Source of the DNA: QYOJ01 sp043810345
Lineage (GTDB): Bacteria > Bacteroidota > Bacteroidia > Bacteroidales > FEN-979
Assembly (NCBI GenBank): GCA_043810345.1
Contig: JBDROF010000034.1
Location: 1-57,005 of the forward strand
Direction of reading: 5' to 3'
Length of the DNA: 57,005 bases
Of the stretch, positions 24,115-33,233 are shown in pieces. A program made the position numbers and the translations under genes. Every line of letters begins with the position of its first letter. The stretch's first letter is position 1. The notes beneath the pieces were generated by a model. It did not search any database, was not told where the DNA came from, and saw only the letters and a program-made list of their open reading frames with translations.

Positions 24115-26358
24115 ATGAAAAAGATTATATGCATTCAGATTATCTTGCAGGCGGTTGTATCGCAGATGGTGATTGCCCAGATGTATATCCCCATTACCGA
24201 CAACATGCAGATCCAGAGCAATTCAAACATCAAATTTGCTGCCGGGCAGTACACCTTCACGGATGCTCCCGCCGATGGAGTGATTCAGGTCAACAATGTC
24301 CATGATGTAATCCTGGATGGCGACAGTTGCTACGTCAATGGGGTGAACGACCAGGGTTATATGATCAAGATCACCAACTCGGATCACATCGTCATCAAGA
24401 ATTTTGACTCTGTTTATAATTACAAATACGCAATACATATCATGAATTCCAGTCATATCACCATCAATGGGAATGTATTCTCCGGAAACAAAGTTGATTC
24501 GTCAGGCTGGATCAGCATCTGGACCAATTACCAGTCGGCCCTGGGCGGAGGAGTCCTGATGTACCAGACCCGGGCCGGGCATATTTTTGAGAACAACATG
24601 ACGTTGCAGAATGACGGGGTGGCGCTCTACCATTGCGACAGCATCAAGGTACATAACAACGACTTCTCCTGGAATACCTCCTTCGGGATCAGGATGTACT
24701 GGACCGATACCTGTCATATCTATCAGAATAACTGCTCCCATGTCAACCGTCCCTACACCGATCCGAGCGACTGTGCGGCCCTGCTGATGCTGGTCTCCAA
24801 TGAGAATGTTGTGGAATTCAATGACCTTTCTTATTCCGGAGATGGTGTTTTCCTGGGACAGTATCAGCATTCGGCCATTCCCAATAATAACTATTTCGGG
24901 TATAACGAATGCTCCTACTCACCACACAATGCCATTGAAGCCACCTTTGCCGATGGGAATGTTTATAAACACAACAACTGCAACTACAGCCATTACGGAT
25001 TCTGGCTGGGATATTCGTTCAACAGCCTGGTCGACAGCAACGAGATCATCGGAAATTACCAGTCGGGGATAGCCATTGACCGGGGATTTGAAAACACTAT
25101 CACGGGCAACATCATCCAGGATAATCCGATCGGGATCGAGCTGTGGGAAGGCTCACCCATCAGCGGGTATGCGAACCAGTTCTCCCACGACTATGCCATC
25201 CACAACAACCTGTTCGACGGGAATACCGTGGCTATCTCAGCTATCAAAACCGAACACCTGGTTGCTACCGGAAATGATTTCGACTTCAGCTGGAACGCCA
25301 GCATCAGCCTGGATGGGCAATCCGATCAGGATACGATCACAGGGAACACCTTCCGCTTCCCAACCGTTTTCCATATCTCAAACAATTCGGTCTATGACAT
25401 TGATGCAGTGAATAACACCTGGCTGCCGGGAGATTCTGTCCTGATCGAGGAAAAAATCTTTGACAAGCACGATAATCCAGCCAAAGGGGAGGTGATCTGG
25501 TGGCCTCCCCAGTCCTCCCCTGAGGTGACCTTCCAGACTACTCCGCCGTGCGACCTCGCTGAACCACTCTCTACGTGGTATGGCTACCCGGAAGTGGGCT
25601 ATCCGGCCCCTGTCAAGTATGCCGACAGCCTCTACTTTGATACCGAAAACAAGATGGTGGGAGCGGCTTCCGTGAAGTTGGTCACCTCCAGGGGCTGGTT
25701 TGTTGCCCTGAATTACCGACCCTACGGTGATTCACTCTCCTCCTGGTCGCTCAGTGACGAGGACACGCTTCGTTTCTGGGTCAAAACCAAAAAGTTTATC
25801 CCTTACGGGTTCCAGTATTTTCAGATCCGGATCGGTGACCGGACAGGGAACTACTTCCGCTATACAGCTTCTCCGAGCCTGTTGAACGCTGCCCACGATG
25901 TGTGGAAAAAATATGCGTTCCCCCTCTCCGGCAACGCCACCTTCCAGAGAACGACAGTAGGCCAGATGACCTGGGATGAGGTCAATTATGTGGAGGTTTG
26001 GGCCGATACCTGGGATTACGGATTTACCCTCTGGCTCGACGGAGTTCAGTTCCAGGATTGCGAACCGGTTACGGCTATTGAAGTACCGGTTACTCCTGTA
26101 ACCAGCCTGTCACAGAATTACCCAAATCCCTTTACCGGTTCCACCACCATTCCATTTACCCTGGCCCGACCTGACCATGTCAAGCTAACGGTTACAGATC
26201 TATCAGGCAATCTCTTGGAAACCCTGGTTAATCAATCCTTGGTGCCCGGGGATTACAGGGTCCAATTTCAGGCATCCGACCTGCCGGCAGGGGTCTATCT
26301 CTATCATCTCCAGACTACCAGACAGATGGAAACAAAAAAACTCGTGATCCTGCGCTGA
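24115..26358 (+). CDS. Secreted right-handed beta-helix protein with T9SS type A sorting domain
   Basis: A 747-residue exported protein. A signal peptide of about 21 residues ends in VIAQ. Residues about 60-440 are NosD/pectate-lyase-like parallel beta-helix repeats rich in N.. and I.. ladders (for example NDGVALYHCDSIKVHNNDFS). Residues about 470-650 form a jelly-roll, carbohydrate-binding-like domain. The C-terminal 80 residues are a type A sorting signal for the type IX secretion system, beginning SLSQNYPNPFTGSTTIPF and ending PAGVYLYHLQTTRQ..KKLVILR. The protein should be secreted and anchored on the cell surface. A polysaccharide ligand or substrate is likely from the fold, but no catalytic residues can be assigned. 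Confidence 0.9.
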   Translation: MKKIICIQIILQAVVSQMVIAQMYIPITDNMQIQSNSNIKFAAGQYTFTDAPADGVIQVNNVHDVILDGDSCYVNGVNDQGYMIKITNSDHIVIKNFDSVYNYKYAIHIMNSSHITINGNVFSGNKVDSSGWISIWTNYQSALGGGVLMYQTRAGHIFENNMTLQNDGVALYHCDSIKVHNNDFSWNTSFGIRMYWTDTCHIYQNNCSHVNRPYTDPSDCAALLMLVSNENVVEFNDLSYSGDGVFLGQYQHSAIPNNNYFGYNECSYSPHNAIEATFADGNVYKHNNCNYSHYGFWLGYSFNSLVDSNEIIGNYQSGIAIDRGFENTITGNIIQDNPIGIELWEGSPISGYANQFSHDYAIHNNLFDGNTVAISAIKTEHLVATGNDFDFSWNASISLDGQSDQDTITGNTFRFPTVFHISNNSVYDIDAVNNTWLPGDSVLIEEKIFDKHDNPAKGEVIWWPPQSSPEVTFQTTPPCDLAEPLSTWYGYPEVGYPAPVKYADSLYFDTENKMVGAASVKLVTSRGWFVALNYRPYGDSLSSWSLSDEDTLRFWVKTKKFIPYGFQYFQIRIGDRTGNYFRYTASPSLLNAAHDVWKKYAFPLSGNATFQRTTVGQMTWDEVNYVEVWADTWDYGFTLWLDGVQFQDCEPVTAIEVPVTPVTSLSQNYPNPFTGSTTIPFTLARPDHVKLTVTDLSGNLLETLVNQSLVPGDYRVQFQASDLPAGVYLYHLQTTRQMETKKLVILR

Positions 26359-26374
26359 CCACCCTGATTTTTTT

Positions 26375-26478
26375 AGTCCGCAGTCCGCAGTCCGCAGTCC
26401 GCAGTCCGCAGTCCCCAGTCTGCAGTCCGCAGTCCGCAGTCCGCAGTCCGCAGTCCGCATTCTTCATTCTTCATTCTA
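26375..26478. repeat. Heptanucleotide tandem repeats (AGTCCGC, then CATTCTT)
   Basis: About twelve copies of AGTCCGC run from 26375 to 26459 with two variant copies (AGTCCCC, AGTCTGC). They merge into three copies of CATTCTT/CATTCTA at 26458-26478. The tract begins 16 bp after the stop codon of the beta-helix gene. Confidence 0.9.
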
Positions 26479-26488
26479 TATTTCTTCT

Positions 26489-26496
26489 TATTTTTG
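26489..26496 (+). promoter_or_regulatory. Promoter -7 box for mnmA
   Basis: TATTTTTG, a full TAnnTTTG match, lies 33 bp upstream of the mnmA ATG and just after the heptamer tract. No TTTG is present at the -33 distance, where the repeat lies. Confidence 0.4.
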
Positions 26497-26529
26497 CATC
26501 CACGTTTTCAGATATGCAAAGGAGCTCAC

Positions 26530-27600
26530 ATGAAAGAGAAAAAAAAGGTACTGGTTGGATTAAGTGGAGGAGTGGACTCTTCTGTTGCAGCTTATCTGTT
26601 GAAGAAAGAGGGTTTTGAGGTGATCGGAGTCACCATGGCCATTTGGGATGGACAATATTCGCCTTCAGGTAGGCATGCCTGTTACGGACCTGATGAAAAA
26701 GAAGAGATCCGGGAAGCGAAGGAGATTGCAGAGATACTGAATATCCCCTTTCATGTATTCGATTGTGCAGCTGAATATAAGGAGTCGGTACTGAACTATT
26801 TCAAGACCGAGTACCTTTCCGGACGCACTCCGAATCCTTGCGTGAAATGCAATCAGCTGATCAAATTCGGCCTGTTGCCTCAATTGGCTGAAAAAGGAGG
26901 TCTGGCCTACGACTTCTTTGCAACAGGTCATTATGCCCGTGTGTACTACGATGATCTTCGGAAAAGGCACTGCCTGAAAAAAGGGATTGATCCGAAAAAG
27001 GACCAGACCTATTTCATCTACCGGTTATCCCAGGATCAGTTAAGCAGGATCCTGTTTCCGTTGGGTGGTCTCACCAAACCGGAAGTCAGGGAACTCGCCC
27101 GCGAAGCAGGAATTCCGGCCGTGGAGAAGGAGGAGAGCCAGGATTTCTATGGAGGCGATTACAAAGAACTTCTGGAAATGCCGGAAACTCCGGGTGACAT
27201 TGTGTTAACAGACGGCAAGGTAGTGGGTCGTCATAAAGGTTTCTGGAATTTCACTGTCGGACAACGAAAAGGATTAGGCGTCGCCTATTCTGAACCTCTT
27301 TATGTTGTAAGACTCGATCCTGATACCAACCAGGTGATTATTGGAACCAGGGAAGCGACCTTTGATTATACCTTCTTTGTCAACGAGCTGAACTGGATGC
27401 TCATCGAAAACCTTACCGCTCCGATGGAGGTCACCTGTAAGATCAGGTCCGCTCAAAATGAACACCAAGCTGCCATTGAACCGGTCGGAGACGGACGCGT
27501 GAAAGTGACCTTCTACCAAACCAATGATGCGATCACTCCCGGCCAGAGCGCTGTATTTTATGAAGATGATCTGGTGGTGGGAGGAGGAACCATTGTTTAA
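26530..27600 (+). CDS. mnmA: tRNA-specific 2-thiouridylase MnmA-type enzyme
   Basis: A 356-residue MnmA-family enzyme that activates and thiolates U34 of tRNA. The start is ATG 26530, preceded by an AAGGAG ribosome binding site 6 bp upstream. The PP-loop GLSGGVDSSVAAYLL is at the N-terminus. The usual first cysteine region reads RTPNPCVKCNQLIKFG, giving CxxC where E. coli MnmA has DxxC. The region that normally carries the second catalytic cysteine (SQ.ICF..) reads SQDFYGGDYKELL and has none. HACYGPDEKEEI adds another cysteine near residue 45. These changes suggest the iron-sulfur-dependent subtype or a paralogue with altered chemistry. The last 100 residues are the usual beta-barrel domain. 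It ends immediately before a heptamer repeat tract. Confidence 0.88.
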   Translation: MKEKKKVLVGLSGGVDSSVAAYLLKKEGFEVIGVTMAIWDGQYSPSGRHACYGPDEKEEIREAKEIAEILNIPFHVFDCAAEYKESVLNYFKTEYLSGRTPNPCVKCNQLIKFGLLPQLAEKGGLAYDFFATGHYARVYYDDLRKRHCLKKGIDPKKDQTYFIYRLSQDQLSRILFPLGGLTKPEVRELAREAGIPAVEKEESQDFYGGDYKELLEMPETPGDIVLTDGKVVGRHKGFWNFTVGQRKGLGVAYSEPLYVVRLDPDTNQVIIGTREATFDYTFFVNELNWMLIENLTAPMEVTCKIRSAQNEHQAAIEPVGDGRVKVTFYQTNDAITPGQSAVFYEDDLVVGGGTIV

Positions 27601-27719
27601 TTACGAATTACGAATTACGAATTACGAATTACGAATTACGAATTACGAATTGTGATTTATGAAAGTCTTACATCTTATGGCTCATGGCGTATGCCTCATG
27701 CCTTAAACCTTAAACCGTT
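27601..27719. repeat. Heptanucleotide repeat mosaic (TTACGAA and degenerate units)
   Basis: Seven perfect TTACGAA units (27601-27649) start at the base after the mnmA stop codon. Ten more units follow in unbroken 7-bp register to 27719: TTGTGAT, TTATGAA, AGTCTTA, CATCTTA, TGGCTCA, TGGCGTA, TGCCTCA, TGCCTTA, AACCTTA and AACCGTT. The whole spacer up to the peptidase start is period-7. Confidence 0.9.
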
Positions 27720-27723
27720 TACA

Positions 27724-29502
27724 ATGAGAACCTTTATTCCTGCTTTCCTGATCCTCTATTTAACCTTCACTACTGTCGGCCAACAACCAGTAAAGATTGT
27801 CCCGGAGGAGCTGAAAAAACATGTTGAATTTCTTGCTTCCGATTCACTGAAAGGACGAAAACCGGGAACTCCGGAAGCCGGGGTGGCAGCCTGCTACATC
27901 CTGGAAAATTTTAGGATGGCCGGGCTCACGCCCATGGCAGATAACGGGTTTCAGTACTTCGATGTGGTAACAGATGTCCAGCTGGGAGGAAGCAACCTCT
28001 TCTCATTTAACGGGAATTCTTTTGAATTGATGAATGATTTTATTCCCCTTGGGTTCTCTTCATCCGGAGAGGTGGATGCCCCCGTTGTTTTCGCCGGGTT
28101 TGGCTTTGACATTGATGAGGACAGCTTGCAATGGAACGATTACGAAGCGATTGACGCGGAGGATAAATGGGTGATGTTTTTCCGTGCCGATCCCGAACCT
28201 GATAATTCGGAAAGCGCCTTCATCCCATTCAGTGGTCTTCGAAGTAAGATTTTATCCGCCAAGGATAAAGGGGCAGCAGGCGTGTTGGTGGTGACACCAC
28301 GTAGTATGGAAAAGGAGGACAAGCTGATGCCTCTTGTGGTGGAAAATAATGAGGTAACCACCGGTATCCCGGCCATCCATATCACCCGTCAAGTGGCTGA
28401 CACGCTGTTACAGGCGAGTGGATTTACAGTGGATACACTTGATGCAATGATCATTCGCCAGCAAAAACCATTCTCCTTTGTGTTGGAGGGGAAACTTGAA
28501 GCCCAGACAGAGGTGAATCAGGAGAAGCAGCAAACAGTGAATGTCGTTGGGCTGCTGAAAGGGAGTGATCCGGTGTTGAGTGAGGAATATCTCGTGGTGG
28601 GAGCTCATTACGACCACCTGGGCATGGGAGGTCCAAACTCCGGTTCCCGGATGCCGGATACCAGCGCCGTTCATAATGGAGCTGACGACAATGCATCAGG
28701 GACAGCGATGGTCATAGAGCTGGCCAGAGTTCTGGCCGGGCAGACCACTCCGGCAAGAAGCATCCTGTTCATAGCCTTTAGTGCAGAGGAGATGGGGTTA
28801 TTAGGCTCAAGATATTTCATCGACAACTCACCGGTCCCTGTTGAATCCATCAAAGCCATGTTCAATTTCGATATGGTCGGACGGTTCGACAAAGAGAAGA
28901 ACTCGATCTCGGTCAGCGGCACGGGGACCTCTGCTGAAGCAGATTCCATCCTGCTGATCAATGAAAAAGATCTTCCCTTTCAGGTAGTCCACGCGCCGGA
29001 TGGGTATGGCCCGTCAGATCATGCGGTTTTTTATGCAGCCAACATTCCGGTGTTCTATTTTAATACCGGTGTGCATACTGATTATCATACCCCCTTTGAT
29101 GATACCGAAAAACTCGACTTTGATACCGAAGCGCAGGTAGGTGATTTTGCTGCCGGTGTTATTGAAGTGGTGGCGGGAGCTCCGCAACCACTGGCCTTCC
29201 GGGAATCAGGGAGCAAGGTTGTATCCGGTCGTACCGGGAGAAAGCTGAAAGTGACCTTGGGTATCATGCCCGATTTTGCAGGCACTGAGAAAAAAGGATT
29301 GCGTGTTGATGGTGTGACCAGCGGAAAACCGGCCGACCACGGAGGAATGCTGAAAGGGGATATCATCATCTCGATCAATGGCTTGAAGGTGGAGAATATT
29401 TATGAATATATGTCACGCCTATCCAAACTGAAACATGGACAAACGATCAATGTAGAGGTAATCCGGGGAGATAAAAATGAGCTCCTGCTGATCCAGCTAT
29501 AA
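27724..29502 (+). CDS. M28-family metallopeptidase with PA and PDZ domains
   Basis: A 592-residue secreted peptidase. I chose ATG 27724 because it opens a signal peptide (MRTFIPAFLILYLTFTTVGQ). Earlier in-frame codons are made of the heptamer repeat. The order is an N-terminal helical part, a PA insert at about 115-235, and the M28 zinc aminopeptidase domain at about 285-490. That domain has GAHYDHLG, NGADDNASGT, AEEMGLLGS, NFDMVG and PSDHAVF as metal and catalytic regions. A C-terminal PDZ domain at about 510-590 contains GKPADHGGMLKGDIIISING. It should cleave N-terminal residues of peptides in the periplasm or outside. The GtrA gene follows after 11 bp. Confidence 0.94.
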   Translation: MRTFIPAFLILYLTFTTVGQQPVKIVPEELKKHVEFLASDSLKGRKPGTPEAGVAACYILENFRMAGLTPMADNGFQYFDVVTDVQLGGSNLFSFNGNSFELMNDFIPLGFSSSGEVDAPVVFAGFGFDIDEDSLQWNDYEAIDAEDKWVMFFRADPEPDNSESAFIPFSGLRSKILSAKDKGAAGVLVVTPRSMEKEDKLMPLVVENNEVTTGIPAIHITRQVADTLLQASGFTVDTLDAMIIRQQKPFSFVLEGKLEAQTEVNQEKQQTVNVVGLLKGSDPVLSEEYLVVGAHYDHLGMGGPNSGSRMPDTSAVHNGADDNASGTAMVIELARVLAGQTTPARSILFIAFSAEEMGLLGSRYFIDNSPVPVESIKAMFNFDMVGRFDKEKNSISVSGTGTSAEADSILLINEKDLPFQVVHAPDGYGPSDHAVFYAANIPVFYFNTGVHTDYHTPFDDTEKLDFDTEAQVGDFAAGVIEVVAGAPQPLAFRESGSKVVSGRTGRKLKVTLGIMPDFAGTEKKGLRVDGVTSGKPADHGGMLKGDIIISINGLKVENIYEYMSRLSKLKHGQTINVEVIRGDKNELLLIQL

Positions 29503-29513
29503 TCGGCATCCTG

Positions 29514-29909
29514 ATGGAAGAATTTCTCACGACCTCTTTCCTGCTGAAATTTGTGAAGTTTGGGATCGTTGGATTCTCAGGTGTGATTGTTGATTTTTCG
29601 ATCACCTTTGTATGCAAAGAGTACCTCAGGATCCAGAAATACCTCGCCAACGCCATTGGATTTACCATTGCTGCCACTACCAACTACTTACTGAACAGGG
29701 TGTGGACTTTTGAAAGCCACAACCCAAACATCATGCTGGAGTTCACCCGGTTTTTCGTAATCGCTCTTATCGGATTAGGGATTAACAGTGCCATCGTCTG
29801 GGCTATGTCGGGAAAGTTAAGAGTGAATTTTTATCTCTCAAAACTCGTTGCCACCATCGTGGTCACCCTCTGGAACTTCCTTATTAACGCCTATTATACC
29901 TTTGTGTGA
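29514..29909 (+). CDS. GtrA-family membrane protein
   Basis: A 131-residue protein with four hydrophobic helices. LKFVKFGIVGFSGVIVDFSI at the N-terminus and NYLLNRVWTFES in the middle are the GtrA hallmarks. The family is implicated in moving lipid-linked glucose or other polyprenyl-phosphate sugars across the inner membrane. No glycosyltransferase is adjacent here, so its partner is not evident. Confidence 0.9.
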   Translation: MEEFLTTSFLLKFVKFGIVGFSGVIVDFSITFVCKEYLRIQKYLANAIGFTIAATTNYLLNRVWTFESHNPNIMLEFTRFFVIALIGLGINSAIVWAMSGKLRVNFYLSKLVATIVVTLWNFLINAYYTFV

Positions 29910-29932
29910 TCTGAACAAAGACCGGCCGGTGT

Positions 29933-30820
29933 CTATTGGGTTTTGGTCATAGCCGAAGGGATGCAGATAATGTAATCGGCTTTCCCGAGATGCTCTTCAG
30001 ATAGTTTTTCTATCTCATCCTGCTCCACACAGGTAATGGTCAGGATGGTTATATCAAACGGGAACTTTCTGGCGAAATCCCTGAGATACCATACGGTCCC
30101 TTCGAAGTTATCGCTGTGATAAGATCCGTTAAAATGCAGGATGGTACCTCCCTCTTCCACGTTTTTGGATATAAAATATCCCATGGTGGCATCTTTGATC
30201 GCCTGGGCCTCAGCCAGGTTCATGGTCTGATGCATCGCACCACTCTCCGCAAACATCTCTTTCATTGCTTGGTAACAGTTCAGGGTGGAATCGTATTTGA
30301 TGGGGAGCGGGGCAATCATTCCGCGTTGAAAAGCATTGATGCTATCCAGCCCGTCAAATCCCTGGTAGTTGACGATGGACGCATACCTGCGGGGGATGTT
30401 GGTAGCAACGAATTTCAGGTCATGGTCATGGGCGAAGTCCACCAACGGGGCATAATCGGTGGAGTAGTTTGGCCATAACTTGGCCTCCTTCTCAAAGTCT
30501 TTCTTCCGGATAAATTTTCCGGTATATTCATCCAGGAGTAACTGGTTGTCACGCTCAAACATCTCGGCAGCCAGCACCAGCTTCTCCTTTTTTATGTCAA
30601 AAAGATCTCTGGTGAGTTCAAACTCCAGCCAGTGGGAGATGGGATTGTTGTGCAACTCTCCGAAAAAAACCACCTGCGAATCACCGGCATTCTTAAGAAG
30701 CTCCTTATAGGACGCTTTTTTCCCTTTGGCATTGAAGATCCTGTAGGCCGGTTTGTCGGCCCAAACGGTAGTGCTGATCAGCAATCCCGAAAGGATCAAA
30801 AGCATAGATCTGAATTTCAT
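29933..30820 (-). CDS. ChaN-family (haem-binding uptake, Tiki superfamily) protein
   Basis: A 295-residue exported protein with a signal peptide (residues 1-21, ending in VWA). The ChaN domain is shown by FFGELHNNPISHWLEFEL (residues about 52-69), EMFERDNQLLLDEYT and GSYHSDNFEGTVWYL with conserved Glu/His residues. Known ChaN proteins bind haem and are lipoproteins; this one has no lipobox cysteine. The start follows the S41 protease stop by 8 bp in the same direction. Haem binding is inferred from the family. Confidence 0.85.
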   Translation of the reverse strand: MKFRSMLLILSGLLISTTVWADKPAYRIFNAKGKKASYKELLKNAGDSQVVFFGELHNNPISHWLEFELTRDLFDIKKEKLVLAAEMFERDNQLLLDEYTGKFIRKKDFEKEAKLWPNYSTDYAPLVDFAHDHDLKFVATNIPRRYASIVNYQGFDGLDSINAFQRGMIAPLPIKYDSTLNCYQAMKEMFAESGAMHQTMNLAEAQAIKDATMGYFISKNVEEGGTILHFNGSYHSDNFEGTVWYLRDFARKFPFDITILTITCVEQDEIEKLSEEHLGKADYIICIPSAMTKTQ

Positions 30821-30828
30821 AGGCTGAG

Positions 30829-32517
30829 TTATTCTGTTTCTCCTGCATTACCGGGATCAACCCAGGTGCCATCGAGGATGGCATAATAGGTCTCAGGGTT
30901 ATGGAGGATCTCAATGGCACGGCCCAGTTCAGGATCGTTGCCGAGTGACGATTCAACCTTGCCCCGTTGGTAATAGTACCTCGAAATAATCTCCATCCTG
31001 AGCAATTCACGGATCTGATCTTCATATTTCTTGATGTCAGCCTCTTTGTCCAGGATCATATGTTCCTTCAGAAGGGTATACTCATCTTCAATAGCCTCAA
31101 GGTAGTTCTCTCGTTCGGCCTCCTGTTTCAGGCGCTCCAAAGCCTGTTCACTCCGGGTGGTATAGGAGTAATTCTTATCTGCGATGAAATGGAGAAAGTC
31201 GGCATAGGTGCTGTCATTGATCTCAAACTCGCTCACCGGGGCAATTTCAGAGTGAGCCCGCTGGTATTTTGTGGCGAAATCAAAGATCAGGAAATTGCCG
31301 AAAAGGGTCATGGCAATCTGGCTGAATTTTCTTGGGTTTACGGAAATATCCGGAGAGATGCCTCCGCCGTCATAGACTTTTCTCCCTTTTCGTGTGGTAA
31401 ACTCCCGGATGAGGGAATCGGGAATTTTCGTAAAATAGCCATTATTATCCTTATGGCTGTAATCAATAGCCTGAATGCAGCGACCGCTGGGAATGTAATA
31501 CTTGGCTACGGTGATCTTCAACTGGGCGTTGTAACTGAGCGGAACGACGTTTTGCACCAGCCCTTTCCCAAAGGTCCGCTGGCCGATGGCCACTCCGCGA
31601 TCGAGATCCTGCATCGCACCGGCAAAGATCTCACTGGCCGAAGCGCTCTGGTGATCCGTGAGGACGATCAATGGGATCTTCAGGTCTACCGGCGGGTACA
31701 TGGTCTTGTGAACGCGGTTACGCTCCTTTACTTTCCCTTTGGTGGTGACGATTTCCTGATTCCGTTCCACGAAGATATTCGACAGCTCCACGGCTTCGTT
31801 AAGTAATCCTCCTCCATTGTTGCGGAGGTCGATGATCACACCTTTGACAGGCTGTTTTTCCTTCAGCTTCAGGAAGGCCTGTTTCACCTCTTTACCGGCA
31901 TTCTGCGTGAATCCGGTAAGTTTGATGTAGGCGACATCACCGCCCACGATTCCATAAAAGGGGATGTTATCAATTTTGATATTTTCACGAGTGATATTCT
32001 TCTCAATCAGGTGATCTGTTCCCTCTCGTTGAACCTTGATCTGAACCTCTGTTCCCGCCTGTCCTTTCAGGATGGTGCTAACTTCGTCATAGCTCTTACC
32101 CACAGCCGACTGTCCGTTTACCTCCACGATCTTGTCACCGGCAAGCAGTCCGGATTTTTGAGCCGGAGATCCCTCATAGGGCTCTGAGATGATCACGTAC
32201 TTACCTTGCTGGTGGATCAGAGCGCCGATACCTCCATATTGTCCGGTTGTGATAAATTTATAATCTTCAACTTCTGTCTCCGGAATGAAGTTGGTATATG
32301 GATCCAGGGATAACAGCATCGCATCAATTGCGGCTTTGGAAATCTCTCCGGGCTGGATATCATCCACATAATCAGCGTTTAGTTCTTTGATGACATCCGT
32401 GTAGATGTCCAGGTTTTTCAGGATCTCAAATGTTTGATCCTGTGGGGACTGACTAAAGACTACCTGCACCGGCAGGATCACTGACAGGAAAAGAAAAATA
32501 TACAAGAAGCGTTTCAT
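30829..32517 (-). CDS. S41-family C-terminal processing peptidase
   Basis: A 562-residue periplasmic serine protease of the CtpA/Prc type. A signal peptide covers residues 1-22. The PDZ domain (about 85-165) contains GSPAQKSGLLAGDKIVEVNG. The catalytic domain carries the Ser in SASASEIFAGAMQDL and the general-base Lys in QRTFGKGLVQ. A C-terminal helical extension of about 170 residues is common in Bacteroidota. It would process or degrade envelope proteins from their C-terminus. It lies downstream of yidD and rnpA and upstream of the ChaN-like gene. Confidence 0.95.
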   Translation of the reverse strand: MKRFLYIFLFLSVILPVQVVFSQSPQDQTFEILKNLDIYTDVIKELNADYVDDIQPGEISKAAIDAMLLSLDPYTNFIPETEVEDYKFITTGQYGGIGALIHQQGKYVIISEPYEGSPAQKSGLLAGDKIVEVNGQSAVGKSYDEVSTILKGQAGTEVQIKVQREGTDHLIEKNITRENIKIDNIPFYGIVGGDVAYIKLTGFTQNAGKEVKQAFLKLKEKQPVKGVIIDLRNNGGGLLNEAVELSNIFVERNQEIVTTKGKVKERNRVHKTMYPPVDLKIPLIVLTDHQSASASEIFAGAMQDLDRGVAIGQRTFGKGLVQNVVPLSYNAQLKITVAKYYIPSGRCIQAIDYSHKDNNGYFTKIPDSLIREFTTRKGRKVYDGGGISPDISVNPRKFSQIAMTLFGNFLIFDFATKYQRAHSEIAPVSEFEINDSTYADFLHFIADKNYSYTTRSEQALERLKQEAERENYLEAIEDEYTLLKEHMILDKEADIKKYEDQIRELLRMEIISRYYYQRGKVESSLGNDPELGRAIEILHNPETYYAILDGTWVDPGNAGETE

Positions 32518-32576
32518 AAAATGCTGTTTCTAAGTTTGCAGTCCCGAAATGGCGGGATCTTCGCTTTGCTTCGATT

Positions 32577-32639
32577 TGCAGTTCGCAGTTTGCAATTCGT
32601 AATTTTTAATTCGTAATTGTTAATTCCTCGTCCTTCGTC
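32577..32639. repeat. Heptanucleotide repeat mosaic overlapping the yidD 3' end
   Basis: Nine units in unbroken 7-bp register: TGCAGTT, CGCAGTT, TGCAATT, CGTAATT, TTTAATT, CGTAATT, GTTAATT, CCTCGTC, CTTCGTC. CGTAATT is a rotation of the reverse complement of the TTACGAA unit after mnmA, and CGCAGTT is one change from a rotation of AGTCCGC. The tract contains the last codons and stop of yidD. Confidence 0.85.
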
Positions 32640-32860
32640 CCCGGTACCGGATCGTACCCGCTTCCCCCCCAGGGATGGCACCGTGCGATCCGTTTCAATG
32701 CAAGCCAACCTCCCTTAAATGGACCATGCACCCCAATGGCCTCTACACCATAAGCAGAACAGGATGGAGTGAACCTGCAAGCCGGCATCAGGTAGGGCGA
32801 GATCGCCCCCTGGTAGATACGGATCAGTAAAATGAAAAAACTACCCAGAAGCTTTCTCAT
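32606..32860 (-). CDS. yidD: Membrane protein insertion efficiency factor YidD
   Basis: An 84-residue YidD, a small membrane-associated protein that helps YidC insert inner membrane proteins. The conserved core is IYQGAISPYL and CRFTPSCSAYGVEAI, followed by RIARCHPWG.GGYDPV-like sequence. The final residues (TKDEELTITN) are encoded by heptamer repeat units and are probably not functional. It overlaps rnpA by 20 bp, a normal partner in the rpmH-rnpA-yidD order. Confidence 0.95.
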   Translation of the reverse strand: MRKLLGSFFILLIRIYQGAISPYLMPACRFTPSCSAYGVEAIGVHGPFKGGWLALKRIARCHPWGGSGYDPVPGTKDEELTITN

Positions 32861-33233
32861 TCTCCCTCTTTAAACGTTGTAAAAGTACGATTATTTTCTC
32901 CTCGATGGCGGAATAGGGGAGGATTTTCCTGCCTGAATAGGCGATGGCTATGACCATCTGCCTGCCTGTACTTGTCAGGGATTCATACAGCAGAAATCTG
33001 TTTCTCCGGTAGCTCTCTCTGATCCGACGCCGGATCAGATTCCGGTCCGACGCTTTCATGAAAGAAGTTTTAGGGATAGCAATCATGATCTGCATGGGGA
33101 TTGCTGCTGGAAGAGTTGCAAAGAGCCACCGGGCCCGTAACGGAGGAGCCGATGCAGATGATCCTGTGGCAAAAAGCTGTTGGATCAGCTTCTGGCTGCA
33201 AAGTCGTTCTTCTTTGGAGAAGGTCTCATTCAT
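32841..33233 (-). CDS. rnpA: Ribonuclease P protein component
   Basis: A 130-residue RnpA that assists the RNase P RNA in 5' maturation of tRNA. The basic helix RNLIRRRIRESYRRNR is the family RNR signature. The N-terminus FSKEERLCSQKLIQQLF is typical. No rpmH precedes it; its upstream neighbour is hemD, whose stop codon shares one base with its start region. Confidence 0.93.
   Translation of the reverse strand: MNETFSKEERLCSQKLIQQLFATGSSASAPPLRARWLFATLPAAIPMQIMIAIPKTSFMKASDRNLIRRRIRESYRRNRFLLYESLTSTGRQMVIAIAYSGRKILPYSAIEEKIIVLLQRLKRENEKASG

Noticed and set aside
26203..26460. Minus-strand reading frame with repeated RTADCGL units
   Set aside because: It is only the translation of the AGTCCGC heptamer tract plus antisense of the beta-helix gene; no start signal or homology.
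26375..26478. Possible CRISPR array
   Set aside because: Repeats are contiguous 7-mers without spacers.
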